Part shown: in pieces, positions 18,430 through 28,016 of the stretch | Layout: every line of letters begins with the position of its first letter | How positions within the stretch are numbered: position 1 is the stretch's first letter | From: Oxalobacteraceae bacterium | GTDB lineage: Bacteria > Pseudomonadota > Gammaproteobacteria > Burkholderiales > Burkholderiaceae_D | Length of the DNA stretch: 64,000 nt | Direction of reading: 5' to 3' | Assembly (NCBI GenBank): GCA_947374865.1 | Contig: CANCDR010000011.1 | Location: 1-64,000, forward strand | The notes under the pieces: model-generated | Database searches by the model: none | What the model was told of the DNA's origin: nothing | The model's input: the letters and a program-made list of their open reading frames with translations, nothing else | Translations under genes and position numbers: made by a program

Positions 18430-20376
18430 TCAGGCGCCCAGTGCGGCCAGAATATCGAACATTTTCTGTGCTGCCGCCATCACCTTGGCCGACGCTGCGT
18501 ATGCCTGCTGGTACTTCATCAAATTCGTCGCTTCTTCATCCAGATTGACACCACCTTGCGCCTGCTGGGCGGCGGTAACCTGCTCGAACATATTGGTTTC
18601 TGCCTTGCTCGTGACGCTCAGTTCGTGCGCCTTATTACCCACGGCGCTGACTAACTGGGCGAATGCGCCGTTATACGATGCCGTCCCATTGTCGAGCGTC
18701 TTGGTGGCCTGCAGCGCACCGAGCAGTAAGGCGTTACGGTTATCGCCGACGCCGTTGGTATTGGGGCCGATGGTAAAGCTGTCATTCGCCGCTGGTGTGC
18801 CGGAGATCTGCACCGACCAGCCATTATCAAACGGTTTAGGTACGCCGGTGATGGAAGGATCGGCGGGGATGTCTTGTCCGGCGACATAGGCCTGTGCCGT
18901 TGCCAGTGGCGTACCGGTGCCGGTATCGATTACGTCGTAGGTAGTGGCCGAGGTGAACTGGATCGTGACCGGATTGCGTAAATTGGCATTCGTCGGCGGC
19001 GGTCCGATAACAACACCCGCCGAAATCGTGCCACTGCCTTTATTATTCGCGGTGGTACTGGTACGGATCGGCGCAGCCGCGGCGATTTTTGAGCGATCGG
19101 TAATCAAGACTGCCATACTTGCCGCACCCAGCGCGGTAGGCTTGATCAACATATGGTCACCAGCTTGCATGGTACCGGTCAGGGTGAAATTGATGCCATC
19201 CAAGGGGCCGGTCGGCGGCACACCGCCGGAGTACAACACTGTCGCATCCTGAATACGGGTCACGTTGTAATTGGTGCCATCAAATGAAAGCTGATAATTA
19301 CTATTGGTGAGCGCCGAGGCATCACTGAGCGTACAGGACAATGCACCATCACCCGTGTTGGTACTGGCCAGTGTGACCAGCGGCGCGGCGACGGTAAAGA
19401 AATCGCCGCCTAGCGCACCATGCTGATCCTGACCCAAGGCATGTTGGGCATTAAAGGTCATGCTGATACCCGTCGCAATGCGGCCAAGTTCATTTTGCGT
19501 GACATCGAGCGTATTATTGCGAAAGTCGAACAGACCCCCGAGTTTGCCGCCAGTGAGCATGGTCTCGGACAGTGGAATCACCGCGCTAGGAACCACATAC
19601 GCGACTTCTAGGCGTCCATGATCAGTCGTCGATGGCGTGGCCGCCAAACTAAACACCGAGGGGCCAACGACTAAAGGCTGACCCGAACCAATGAACAGGT
19701 TATAGCTATTACTTTGCGCGATGACCGTGACCTTGATTTCCTTGCCCATATCGGACACTAGCTGATCGCGCTGATCGAGCAAATCATTCGGTGCCTGCAC
19801 ATTGCTCTGGCCGTTGGTGGCCTCTTCGATCGCCTTATTCAGATTAGCGATCTGATTAGCATAGCTATTGATGGTATCGACCGAGGTCCTGATCTGGCCA
19901 TTCAGTCCCGTTTGGATTTCGCTTAACTGATTGTCCAGCGAATTGAAACTGCTGACTAATTGCGTCGCGCTCGACAGCATTGCCTGACGTGAGGCGCTGG
20001 AGTTAGGGTCTGACGTGAGGGTCTGAATACCGTTAAAAAAAGCCTGCAAATTCGGTGTTAATCCGGAGGCAGTATCCGACAACAGCGAATCGACCTGCTG
20101 AATCTGCGCATAATAACTATTTAAGGCTGCCGAAGAAGCTTGGGCATTGATGACCCGGGTTTCCATGTATTGATCATAGACGCGGGCAATGCCCTGCACA
20201 TTCGTGCCACTACCGACATAGCCGGATCCGGTGTTCTGTGCCAAGCCACTGGCTTGCACCAGGCGCTGGCGCGTAAAGCCGGGCGTGTTGACGTTGGAAA
20301 TGTTATGACCCGTCACGCTCAGACCTAACTGGGCCGCAGCCAGTCCACTTTGTGCGGAACTCAGTACGCTAGGCAT
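18430..20376 (-). CDS. flgK: Flagellar hook-associated protein FlgK (HAP1)
   Basis: FlgK is the first hook-filament junction protein. The rod/hook-type N-terminus is intact (LSSAQSGLAAAQLGLSVTGHNISNVNTPGFTRQR). The C-terminus has the family's GVNLDEEATNLMKYQQAYAASAKVMAAAQKMFDILAAL. At 648 residues it is longer than enteric FlgK (about 550), with Gly/Ala/Thr-rich insertions in the middle. A near-consensus sigma-28 promoter lies about 30-56 bp upstream of the start. Confidence 0.97.
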   Translation of the reverse strand: MPSVLSSAQSGLAAAQLGLSVTGHNISNVNTPGFTRQRLVQASGLAQNTGSGYVGSGTNVQGIARVYDQYMETRVINAQASSAALNSYYAQIQQVDSLLSDTASGLTPNLQAFFNGIQTLTSDPNSSASRQAMLSSATQLVSSFNSLDNQLSEIQTGLNGQIRTSVDTINSYANQIANLNKAIEEATNGQSNVQAPNDLLDQRDQLVSDMGKEIKVTVIAQSNSYNLFIGSGQPLVVGPSVFSLAATPSTTDHGRLEVAYVVPSAVIPLSETMLTGGKLGGLFDFRNNTLDVTQNELGRIATGISMTFNAQHALGQDQHGALGGDFFTVAAPLVTLASTNTGDGALSCTLSDASALTNSNYQLSFDGTNYNVTRIQDATVLYSGGVPPTGPLDGINFTLTGTMQAGDHMLIKPTALGAASMAVLITDRSKIAAAAPIRTSTTANNKGSGTISAGVVIGPPPTNANLRNPVTIQFTSATTYDVIDTGTGTPLATAQAYVAGQDIPADPSITGVPKPFDNGWSVQISGTPAANDSFTIGPNTNGVGDNRNALLLGALQATKTLDNGTASYNGAFAQLVSAVGNKAHELSVTSKAETNMFEQVTAAQQAQGGVNLDEEATNLMKYQQAYAASAKVMAAAQKMFDILAALGA

Positions 20377-20405
20377 GATCAGAATCTCTCATTGGTAGTC
20401 CTTCG

Positions 20406-20432
20406 TTTTCGACCAAATACGCCAAATCTTTA
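20406..20432 (-). promoter_or_regulatory. Sigma-28 (FliA) promoter for flgKL
   Basis: Read on the - strand, TAAAGATT (20432-20425) matches 7 of 8 bases of the -35 consensus TAAAGTTT. After exactly 11 bp comes GTCGAAAA (20413-20406), 6 of 8 bases of GCCGATAA. The element lies 30 bp before the flgK start, the expected place for a late flagellar promoter. fliA itself is at 31312-32052. Confidence 0.7.
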
Positions 20433-20475
20433 AGCGGGCCGGATCTGTGTCACTTATGTGTGTCACTTTTGTCAA

Positions 20476-21384
20476 TCAGCCAGACAGAGACTGGGTAATA
20501 ATTTGCGTCAGTTTGGCCGCATAGTGCGGGTCGGTGGCATAGCCGGCATTCTGCAAACCGCGCGCAAAAGCCGCTGGGTCTTGTGCACTTGCCATGACTT
20601 TTTCATATCGGGGATTCGACGACAGTAGCGCCGCATAATCCTTGAAGGCGTCGGCATACGAATCATAGACACGGAATTTTTGCATCTTCGTCACCGGAAC
20701 GCCGTTTTCATATTCCGTGGTCGGCGTATCGACCACCTTGCCTTTCCAATTCGCGCCAGCCTTAATACCAAACAGGTTATGACTTGCCGTGCCATCGGCA
20801 GCAGGAATCTCGCGCCGACCCCAGCCTGATTCGAGGGCGGCTTGTCCCAACATGAATTTGGCCGGAATACCGCTGGCCCGGCTGGCTTCTTCGGCTTGTG
20901 CGCCTAGTCGATCTTCAAAGGCGCGAACATGGGCCGAACGTGCGACAGATGGGCGAAATGTGAGGCCGTTGACGGCGTCAATATCGCCCTCTGACTGCGA
21001 AACCTTGAGCGCCTTATCTGGCAGGCTGAAGGCCTTGCTGTTCGCATCCAGCACCGGCGTGGGTTTGCTGATCTTATTGGCACCTGGCCCGGATAGCTGA
21101 CGTACCAGCATGTCGGCCAAGCCAACGCCACGCTTGGCCATGGTTTGGCTGAGCTGCTGATCGAGCATCGAGGTGTACATCTTGGTCTGCGAATTATCGA
21201 ACAAGCCATCCTGCGGCGTGGCTTCGCGCATGCTCTTTAACACCATGTTCATGAACAGCGCTTCAAACTGCTTGGCCGTTTCTTTAAGCGCTTCCGGTGA
21301 ATTATTCTTGGCCGCAGATTTCAAGGCGTCCATCTCCTTGGCGTCCATGGCCAGACGATTGGTGTCATTGAGCGGAGTGACCAT
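20476..21384 (-). CDS. flgJ: Flagellar rod assembly protein and peptidoglycan hydrolase FlgJ
   Basis: Dual-domain FlgJ of 302 residues. The N-terminal rod-scaffold domain (about 25-110) carries KQFEALFMNMVLKSMREATP. The C-terminal GH73 glucosaminidase domain (about 150-300) has the catalytic Glu in AALESGWGRREI. The protein opens a local hole in peptidoglycan for the rod while capping it. It follows flgI by 9 bp. Confidence 0.96.
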   Translation of the reverse strand: MVTPLNDTNRLAMDAKEMDALKSAAKNNSPEALKETAKQFEALFMNMVLKSMREATPQDGLFDNSQTKMYTSMLDQQLSQTMAKRGVGLADMLVRQLSGPGANKISKPTPVLDANSKAFSLPDKALKVSQSEGDIDAVNGLTFRPSVARSAHVRAFEDRLGAQAEEASRASGIPAKFMLGQAALESGWGRREIPAADGTASHNLFGIKAGANWKGKVVDTPTTEYENGVPVTKMQKFRVYDSYADAFKDYAALLSSNPRYEKVMASAQDPAAFARGLQNAGYATDPHYAAKLTQIITQSLSG

Positions 21385-21393
21385 GGGAGGGCT

Positions 21394-22518
21394 TTAGATA
21401 ATTTCCAGCTCGGCGCGCAAGGCACCGGACGACTTCATCGCCTGCAGGATGGCCAACAAATCCTGCGGCGATGCGCCGATCGCATTCAATGCCTTGACTA
21501 CCTCAGAGAGCGAGGTGCCGCCTTTGAGCATGAGCACAGCACCGGGTTCTTTTTGAATCTCGACCGATGAATTTTGCGTCACTGCTGTGGCGCCACCAGC
21601 TAGCGCGTTGGGTTGGCTCACCGAGGTATCGGTATTGATGACGATGGTCAGGTTACCGTGTGAAACAGCGCAGGGATCGAGCGTAACCGCCTGATTCATG
21701 ACCACCGAACCGGTGCGGGCGTTCATGATGACTTTCGCGATCGACTGGGCAGGCGTTAAGGTCAGACTTTCCAGCACACCCAGAAAACTCACCCGCTCAT
21801 CACTGGGCAAGGGCGCGCGTACACGAATCACGCGGCCATCCTGCGCCGCCGCGGTTTCAGCGCCAAATTTTTTATTTACGGCTTCGACGACCTTGCTGGC
21901 AGTCGAAAAATCGGTGTCATTGAGTTCCAGATAAATCACGCCGCCCTGGCCAAGATTAGAGACCACGGCACGTTCAACGGTCGCCCCATTCGAAATACGC
22001 CCGACCGACAAATGATTGATCTGCACCTTGGCGCCTGGTGCGGCTGCACCCATGCCGCCGACCAGCACATTCCCCTGCGACATAGCATAAACTTGACCAT
22101 CAGCGCCCTTTAACGGCGCCATCAGAAGTGTGCCGCCGCGCAGACTTTTAGCATTACCCATCGACGATACTGTCACGTCGAGCATCTGACCCGGCTGCGC
22201 AAACGCCGGCAGTGTGGCGGTAACGATCACGGCAGCGACGTTTTTCAATTGCAGTGAACCCGCCGCTGGCAAATTAACGCCCAAGCCCTGCAACATGGAG
22301 ATCACGCTTTGTACCGTGAAGGGGGTCTGGGTGGTTTGATCGCCACTGCCATCCAGACCAACCACCAAGCCATAGCCGATCAATTGATTCTGCCGCACGC
22401 CCTGAATGCTTGCCAGGTCTTTTAAACGCTCGGCCTGCGCGACGCACGTCGTCAACAAGGCGCATGCCAGGAAGAGCTGGCGCAGCGTGGAGGACAAACC
22501 GACAGGGAGGGTTTTCAT
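21394..22518 (-). CDS. flgI: Flagellar P-ring protein FlgI
   Basis: FlgI forms the periplasmic P ring around the rod. It has a signal peptide (residues 1-29, ending CVAQA) followed by the mature start ERLKDLASIQGVRQNQLIGYGLVVGLDGSGDQT. Length 374 is normal, and conservation runs to the C-terminus (LRAELEII). Its periplasmic chaperone FlgA is encoded at 28017-28751. Confidence 0.97.
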   Translation of the reverse strand: MKTLPVGLSSTLRQLFLACALLTTCVAQAERLKDLASIQGVRQNQLIGYGLVVGLDGSGDQTTQTPFTVQSVISMLQGLGVNLPAAGSLQLKNVAAVIVTATLPAFAQPGQMLDVTVSSMGNAKSLRGGTLLMAPLKGADGQVYAMSQGNVLVGGMGAAAPGAKVQINHLSVGRISNGATVERAVVSNLGQGGVIYLELNDTDFSTASKVVEAVNKKFGAETAAAQDGRVIRVRAPLPSDERVSFLGVLESLTLTPAQSIAKVIMNARTGSVVMNQAVTLDPCAVSHGNLTIVINTDTSVSQPNALAGGATAVTQNSSVEIQKEPGAVLMLKGGTSLSEVVKALNAIGASPQDLLAILQAMKSSGALRAELEII

Positions 22519-22534
22519 GCGTATTCCTTGAAAA

Positions 22535-23200
22535 TCAGAGCGGTACCATGCTCAGGAAAAAACGGTTCAGCATCGACGTCATTTCTGACTGATCCAGACG
22601 TGTATTGGTACGGTATTCAACCCGCGCATCGGCGACTTGGGTCGATGAGATCGTATTCCCGGTCTGGATCATGTCCGGATTGACCGTGCCGGAAAAGCGC
22701 ACATATTCCGAACCCTTATCAAACGCGATTTGCTTCTCGCCGCTGACGACCAGGTAACCGTTTGGCAGTACATCAATCACGGTCACACCGATGGTGCCGG
22801 TGAAGCTATTACTGGCACTTTCTGCGGCTTTCTCTTCAACCTTAGATCCACTATTGGTGGCGATTCCCAGCTTGGCCGTCGTCATGCCCGGAACGCCCAG
22901 AATTTGCGGTGCAGCGAAGGCCGCATTACCGGATTTACTGCTGGACGCTGCGCCCGCTTTGACGGCGCTGGTTTTTTCGGCGATGGAAATCGACAGAATA
23001 TCGCCCGGCATGCGCGCCTTGCGGTCTTCGAACAAGGGGCGATATCCGCCGCCCTGATAAATGGAGCCGTTCGAAGGCACAGCAGCCATCGCGGGACGCT
23101 GACGGATTGCGGTCGGTCCTTGGACGATGCTTGGCGGCGTACTGCTGCAGCCAGCCAAAACGGTGAGTGCACAAACACATTGGATGAGCTTCTTCATCAT
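22535..23200 (-). CDS. flgH: Flagellar L-ring lipoprotein FlgH
   Basis: FlgH is the outer-membrane L-ring lipoprotein. The lipobox LAGC follows a short signal peptide (MKKLIQCVCALTVLAGCSS). The mature part has the family's YRPLFEDRKARMPGDILSI and the C-terminal FSGTVNPDMIQTGNTISSTQVADARVEY. The start is taken as the ATG at 23200, preceded by AAGG; the frame also offers a TTG at 23215 and an ATG at 23197. flgG ends 15 bp upstream. Confidence 0.96.
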   Translation of the reverse strand: MMKKLIQCVCALTVLAGCSSTPPSIVQGPTAIRQRPAMAAVPSNGSIYQGGGYRPLFEDRKARMPGDILSISIAEKTSAVKAGAASSSKSGNAAFAAPQILGVPGMTTAKLGIATNSGSKVEEKAAESASNSFTGTIGVTVIDVLPNGYLVVSGEKQIAFDKGSEYVRFSGTVNPDMIQTGNTISSTQVADARVEYRTNTRLDQSEMTSMLNRFFLSMVPL

Positions 23201-23215
23201 GCAAGCCTTGGTCAA

Positions 23216-23998
23216 TTACAGCTGCGCGAGTTTTTGCAGCATTTGGTCGGAAGTCGAAATCGCCTTGCTGTTAATTTCGTAAGCGCGTTGGGTCTGAATC
23301 ATGTTGACCATTTCTTCCACCACGTTGACGTTGGACGTTTCAACATAGCCTTGTGTGAGAACACCCGCGCCATTGGTGCCCGGCGTATTGGTGCCAGGCG
23401 CACCGGAGGCGCCGGTTTCAACATACAGGTTTTCGCCCTTGCTTTCGAGGCCAGCCGGATTGATGAAAGTCGCCAGCTGAATCGAACCGATCTGCGTCGC
23501 TGCAGGTGCGCCGTTGATGACGGCCGATACGGTACCATCACGACCAACGGTGATTTTTTGCGTTCCGGTCGGCACAGTGATCGCTGGCTGAATCACGTAG
23601 CCAGAAGAGGTGACGAGCTGACCTTGATTATCACTTTGAAAGGAGCCATCGCGCGTATAAGCGGCAGTTCCATCTGGTAGCAAGACTTGAAAAAAACCTG
23701 CACCATTGATGGCCACGTCTTTATCGTTATCGGTCTGCTGTAAATTACCCTGGGTATGAATGCGTTCAGTGGCGACCAAGCGTGCGCCGGTACCGAGCTG
23801 CAAACCCGAAGGTAATTGCGTTTGTTGGGAGGATTGTGCGCCAGGCTGACGCATGGTCTGATAGAGCAGATCTTCAAACACGGCGCGTGAGCGCTTGAAT
23901 CCGGTAGTGCTGGTGTTGGCCAGGTTATTGGCGATGACATCCATCTGCGTTTGTTGCGCATCCAGGCCAGTTTTAGAAATCCACAGTGATCGAATCAT
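23216..23998 (-). CDS. flgG: Flagellar distal rod protein FlgG
   Basis: FlgG builds the distal rod. The start is the ATG at 23998 ([36 protein letters not shown]), 6 bases after GGAG; it gives 260 residues, the family length. A TTG four codons upstream overlaps that ribosome binding site and is rejected. The C-terminal [31 protein letters not shown] is typical of rod proteins. Confidence 0.97.
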   Translation of the reverse strand: MIRSLWISKTGLDAQQTQMDVIANNLANTSTTGFKRSRAVFEDLLYQTMRQPGAQSSQQTQLPSGLQLGTGARLVATERIHTQGNLQQTDNDKDVAINGAGFFQVLLPDGTAAYTRDGSFQSDNQGQLVTSSGYVIQPAITVPTGTQKITVGRDGTVSAVINGAPAATQIGSIQLATFINPAGLESKGENLYVETGASGAPGTNTPGTNGAGVLTQGYVETSNVNVVEEMVNMIQTQRAYEINSKAISTSDQMLQKLAQL

Positions 23999-24112
23999 TT
24001 GATTCTCCAATAGTCTAGGTCGGATCTGTGGCGCCGCTTAGCCTTACTGGAGCAATTTACAGCAAGGGCGCCTCAGACAATTCCTGATACTGTGATTCTG
24101 CGCCCGAAAGTC

Positions 24113-24853
24113 TTAGCCCAAAGCGAGAAGCTGACTAGCTTTACTGGCATTGTTCTCAGCGTTCTTCAATAAACTCATATGCATTTCGAAGTTGCGCGCC
24201 AGCGTAATCATGTTGACCATCGAATCGACTGGATTGACGTTGCTGCTTTCGAGCGCGCCGCCCATCACGGCGACCAGCGGATCGGCGTCAGGCGCCTGAC
24301 CATCCTTGGTACGAAACAGGCCATCGTCTCCACGCACTAAATTATCTTCCGGTGGATTGACGAGCTTTATGCGACCGAGAACAGTGGTCGCGCCAGGCTT
24401 GATACCGGTCGCCTGCGCCGATACGGTGCCGTCGCGACCGATCGTGACCGTCACATCGGGGGGAATAGCGATCGGGCCGCTATCGCCGAGCACATTTTTA
24501 CCGTCCGTCGTTTGCAATAAGCCTTGTTCTGAGAGCTTGAAATTACCATGCCGGGTATAGGCTTCGCTGCCACCGGGCGTTTCGACAGCAATCCAGCCCT
24601 TACCTTGAACGGCAATATCCAGATCGCGTCCGGTCTGTTGAAGTGCACCCTGAGAAAAATCGTGACCGACCGTGGAGTCCACGACAAAAGTCCGAGTAGG
24701 CAGCCCTTCGCCGAGCACGTGCACGGCACGAAAGGAATCGAGCTGTGCGCGAAAGCCGACCGTCGTTGCATTGGCCAGATTATGCGCCACCGTGGCTTGC
24801 TGCTCCATGATGTGCTTGGCGCCACTGGCGGCGGTATAAACAAGACGGTCCAT
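24113..24853 (-). CDS. flgF: Flagellar proximal rod protein FlgF
   Basis: FlgF is a proximal rod subunit. It has 246 residues, with the rod-family N-terminus (MDRLVYTAASGAKHIMEQQATVAHNLANATTVGFRAQLDSF) and the C-terminus NPVDSMVNMITLARNFEMHMSLLKNAENNA. It lies between flgE and flgG as usual. A gap of 114 bp separates it from flgG. Confidence 0.96.
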   Translation of the reverse strand: MDRLVYTAASGAKHIMEQQATVAHNLANATTVGFRAQLDSFRAVHVLGEGLPTRTFVVDSTVGHDFSQGALQQTGRDLDIAVQGKGWIAVETPGGSEAYTRHGNFKLSEQGLLQTTDGKNVLGDSGPIAIPPDVTVTIGRDGTVSAQATGIKPGATTVLGRIKLVNPPEDNLVRGDDGLFRTKDGQAPDADPLVAVMGGALESSNVNPVDSMVNMITLARNFEMHMSLLKNAENNASKASQLLALG

Positions 24854-24912
24854 CGATTTTCCTGTTCTAAAAAATGCACGGCACAGACATGCTCACGCAG
24901 ATTCAATACACT

Positions 24913-26265
24913 TTATCGCAGATTCACGACGGTCTGCATCAGCTGATCTTGCGTCTTGATCGTTTGTGCATTCGCCTGATACGTCCGCTGCGCGGTGATC
25001 ATATTGACCAGCTCTGCTGTCAGATCCACATTCGAATCCTCCGTTGCCATCGACTGCACCGTACCCAAACTCGATGAACCAGGCGCACCTGTCAAAGGTT
25101 GACCAGAGGCGGAGGTTTCGGCCCATTGGTTCGCGCCCAGCGGTGTCAATCCGTTTGGATTGGCAAAGTTCGACAATACGACCTGCCCCATCACATTAGT
25201 CTGACTGTTCGTATAGCGGCCGATGATCTTGCCGTCGTCGTTGAGTGAGAATCCCGACAGCCGGCCCGATGCGTAACCATCCTGCGACAAGGCATTGACG
25301 CCAAAAATTGAGCCATACTGCGTCGTATTAGAAAAATCAATATTGATCCCCACGCCAGGCGGCGTCGCAGGATCACCGCTGATCGGCGTTTGCGCACCCG
25401 TCGTCACAGGCACGATCAAGCCCATAAAACCGAGGAAATTACTACCATTCAATTGGGTCGTCGAAGGCGAGGAGACATTACCCTGCGTATCGAAGGTCAG
25501 CGTTCCGAGTAAGCCGGTAGGGTCAGGCAATGAAAGCAGCGTGCCATCAACGGTGCCGTAAACATTCCATTGCGCGGCAGTGCCGGCTGGGTCCGATGCA
25601 ACGCCCGTCGGATCAACATACGGATGCGTCTTGACATAGAAGGTTTGCAGAATATGACCGTTACCCAAGCTGTCGTAGACCGATACCGAGGAGGCATTAT
25701 TGTAAGTCGTGGGATCGGTCGGACTAAAGACTGCACCACCGGTCGCCGGATCCAGATTCTTGGCGATAGCACGCGAATCCAGATTGAGCATGGTTTTAAT
25801 ATTAGCAGTTTCCTTAGGCTTCATATCCGCCGGATTGATCTTGATATCTGATGGTGCGCCGGTCGATAAAACGCCGGCAATGCTGGCGCTGTAACCGGTC
25901 AGTCGTGCGCCTGCTGCGCTGACCATGTAGCCGTTTTTATCGAGCTGAAACTGGCCATTGCGCGAATAGGTAATCGCATCGTTGGTCGAGAGGCGGAAAA
26001 AACCTTTGCCGTTAATGGCGATATCGAGCGGATTATTCGTCGAGGTAATATTCCCCTGACCAAAATTTTGTGACACTAGCGTGGTCGTCGTACCGGTACC
26101 GGTCTGCGTGTCGCCGGATGTATAAATGGCGGCCGTGTACATGTCGGCAAACTGCGCCTTTGATTCCTTAAAACCTACCGTATTGGCGTTCGCAACGTTA
26201 TTGCCAATCGTGTCAAGATTTTTTGATGATGCGTTTAGTCCGCTTAGTCCCTGCTGAAAGCTCAT
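24913..26265 (-). CDS. flgE: Flagellar hook protein FlgE
   Basis: FlgE is the hook subunit. It has 450 residues, with the axial N-terminus (SFQQGLSGLNASSKNLDTIGNNVANANTVGFKES) and C-terminus (LVNMITAQRTYQANAQTIKTQDQLMQTVVNLR). The D1/D2 middle region carries the family's VYDSLGNGHILQTFYVK. It follows flgD by 50 bp. Confidence 0.97.
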   Translation of the reverse strand: MSFQQGLSGLNASSKNLDTIGNNVANANTVGFKESKAQFADMYTAAIYTSGDTQTGTGTTTTLVSQNFGQGNITSTNNPLDIAINGKGFFRLSTNDAITYSRNGQFQLDKNGYMVSAAGARLTGYSASIAGVLSTGAPSDIKINPADMKPKETANIKTMLNLDSRAIAKNLDPATGGAVFSPTDPTTYNNASSVSVYDSLGNGHILQTFYVKTHPYVDPTGVASDPAGTAAQWNVYGTVDGTLLSLPDPTGLLGTLTFDTQGNVSSPSTTQLNGSNFLGFMGLIVPVTTGAQTPISGDPATPPGVGINIDFSNTTQYGSIFGVNALSQDGYASGRLSGFSLNDDGKIIGRYTNSQTNVMGQVVLSNFANPNGLTPLGANQWAETSASGQPLTGAPGSSSLGTVQSMATEDSNVDLTAELVNMITAQRTYQANAQTIKTQDQLMQTVVNLR

Positions 26266-26315
26266 GCTGTACTCCTGCTAAAAAAGTTTACCCGGGCGAC
26301 ATGCCGCTCAATCGA

Positions 26316-26990
26316 TTAAATAATTTGCCGTACATCCGACATCGCGACGGCATTCATCCCACGCAAATTCAATTTCACGCCACTCGGACCGACAGAAACA
26401 CTACTCACCTCGCCGACCGACATCAGGGTCGCATCCACCTTGGCGCCACCATTGGTCGCGCTCACATCAAAACTATATTTGCCATCGGCGAGCGCGTTGC
26501 CAGCACTATCTTTACCATCCCAGCCGACCGGCACACTACCGGCGCCCTGCGCACCCAGATTTAGACTGCGCACCAGATTTCCCGACGCATCGCGCACATT
26601 CAGCGTGACCGCATCTGCCGCCTGCGGCAATTCAAAGCCCATCAAGCCTGTACCCTGACTGAGATCAATCGACGAACCCGGCACCATCACGGCATGACCA
26701 ATCATGGCGGCGGCTTTGTAGGAGTCATCCGCCTGATTACCGGCGACCATGGTATTGAGGGTCGCGTTCATCTTGTCGATCCCGGTCACCGTCGATAGCT
26801 GCGCGAGCTGACTGGTGATCTGGGCGTTGTCGAGCGGATTAAGCGGATCCTGATTCTTCATTTGCGTGACCAGCAGCTTAAGGAAGCGATCCTGCGCATC
26901 GGCCGCAGTCGTCGGTTTTGCTGCAGCAGTGCCATTGACGCTATCAAGCAGCGCTTTGGAAGGGGTGGCTGAACTAACGCTGGGTATCAT
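26316..26990 (-). CDS. flgD: Flagellar hook assembly cap protein FlgD
   Basis: FlgD is the temporary scaffold for hook polymerisation. It has 224 residues. The conserved N-terminal part is FLKLLVTQMKNQDPLNPLDNAQITSQLAQLSTVTGI. The C-terminal half has the FlgD Ig/Tudor-like pattern (VRDASGNLVRSLNLG, then VGWDGKDSAGNALADGKYSF). It follows flgC by 10 bp. Confidence 0.97.
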   Translation of the reverse strand: MIPSVSSATPSKALLDSVNGTAAAKPTTAADAQDRFLKLLVTQMKNQDPLNPLDNAQITSQLAQLSTVTGIDKMNATLNTMVAGNQADDSYKAAAMIGHAVMVPGSSIDLSQGTGLMGFELPQAADAVTLNVRDASGNLVRSLNLGAQGAGSVPVGWDGKDSAGNALADGKYSFDVSATNGGAKVDATLMSVGEVSSVSVGPSGVKLNLRGMNAVAMSDVRQII

Positions 26991-27000
26991 TTTTTATCCT

Positions 27001-27405
27001 TTATTGACCGATGGTCAAAGTCTTCAACAACATTGTTTTGGCTGCATTCATTGTCTCGACATTGGTCTGATATGAACGCGAAGCCGAAATCATATTCACC
27101 ATCTCATCCACCACATTCACGTTCGGCATGGCGACATATCCTTTGTCGTCCGCCAGTGGATGTTTGGGGTCGTACATTAATTTAGGCGGCGATTTGTCTT
27201 CCACCACCCCCTGCACCCGTACGCCGGTGGCCTGCGCGTTATCGACTGGCATGGCAGAAAAGACGACTTGCTTTGCGCGGTATGCCTGGCCAGTGGAGCT
27301 GGTCGCGCTATCAGCATTGGCGATATTCGATGCCACGGCATTCAGACGCTGCGACTGAGCGCTCATGGCTGAACCGGCAACGTTAAAAATACTAAATAGT
27401 GACAT
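27001..27405 (-). CDS. flgC: Flagellar proximal rod protein FlgC
   Basis: FlgC is a proximal rod subunit of 134 residues. Family motifs are present at both ends: [32 protein letters not shown], and [41 protein letters not shown]. It lies 14 bp after flgB. Confidence 0.97.
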   Translation of the reverse strand: MSLFSIFNVAGSAMSAQSQRLNAVASNIANADSATSSTGQAYRAKQVVFSAMPVDNAQATGVRVQGVVEDKSPPKLMYDPKHPLADDKGYVAMPNVNVVDEMVNMISASRSYQTNVETMNAAKTMLLKTLTIGQ

Positions 27406-27419
27406 CGTAATGACTCCTG

Positions 27420-27833
27420 TTAGCCTTGAATGGCAGCCAGCATATTTTTGATCTGACCGCTGATGAGCGTGAGCCCGGCTTCGTAGCGGATCGCATTGTC
27501 GGCAAACTGATTACGCTCGACATCCATATCAACAGTGTTGCCATCGACCGCTCCCTGAATCGGACTACGATATTGCAGACGCGCGCCAGCAAAGATGTCC
27601 GGATCAGCCGCACCTTTCAGGTGATTCGCATCGGTCTTGGCCAACGGCGATGGGGGCTGCTGCTCACTACGCGCCATGGCATTCGACAGTGCGGCATTAA
27701 AATCAATGTCGCGTGCTTTGTAGTTAGGCGTATCGGCATTGGCAATATTGGAAGCCAAGAGCTGTTGACGCTGCGAGCGAAGTGCCAAAGCAGACTCGTT
27801 AAAGCGCAGGTATTCATCCAGTTTTCCGACCAT
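27420..27833 (-). CDS. flgB: Flagellar proximal rod protein FlgB
   Basis: FlgB is a proximal rod subunit. The start is the ATG at 27833 ([42 protein letters not shown]), preceded by GAGGAGG; it gives 137 residues. The frame is open to 27863, but that extension covers the ribosome binding site. It is the first gene of the flgBCDEFGHIJ run and is divergent from flgA. The 183-bp gap must hold promoters for both, but no clear sigma-28 or sigma-54 site was found there. Confidence 0.96.
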   Translation of the reverse strand: MVGKLDEYLRFNESALALRSQRQQLLASNIANADTPNYKARDIDFNAALSNAMARSEQQPPSPLAKTDANHLKGAADPDIFAGARLQYRSPIQGAVDGNTVDMDVERNQFADNAIRYEAGLTLISGQIKNMLAAIQG

Positions 27834-28016
27834 TTCGCCCTCCTCTATTCGCCGTTGACACAATTCATTCGGGGATTTGTGTAGCGTTGATCATAATGAG
27901 AGCCATGCAATAGCGATCAGGCGATCAGGCAGGAATTCGTCAAGCTATTCAATGCTTTAAAGCTCGGCTGGATTCGTTAAAGTAGGCTTAATAAATTATT
28001 GTAGATTGAGGTCGTC

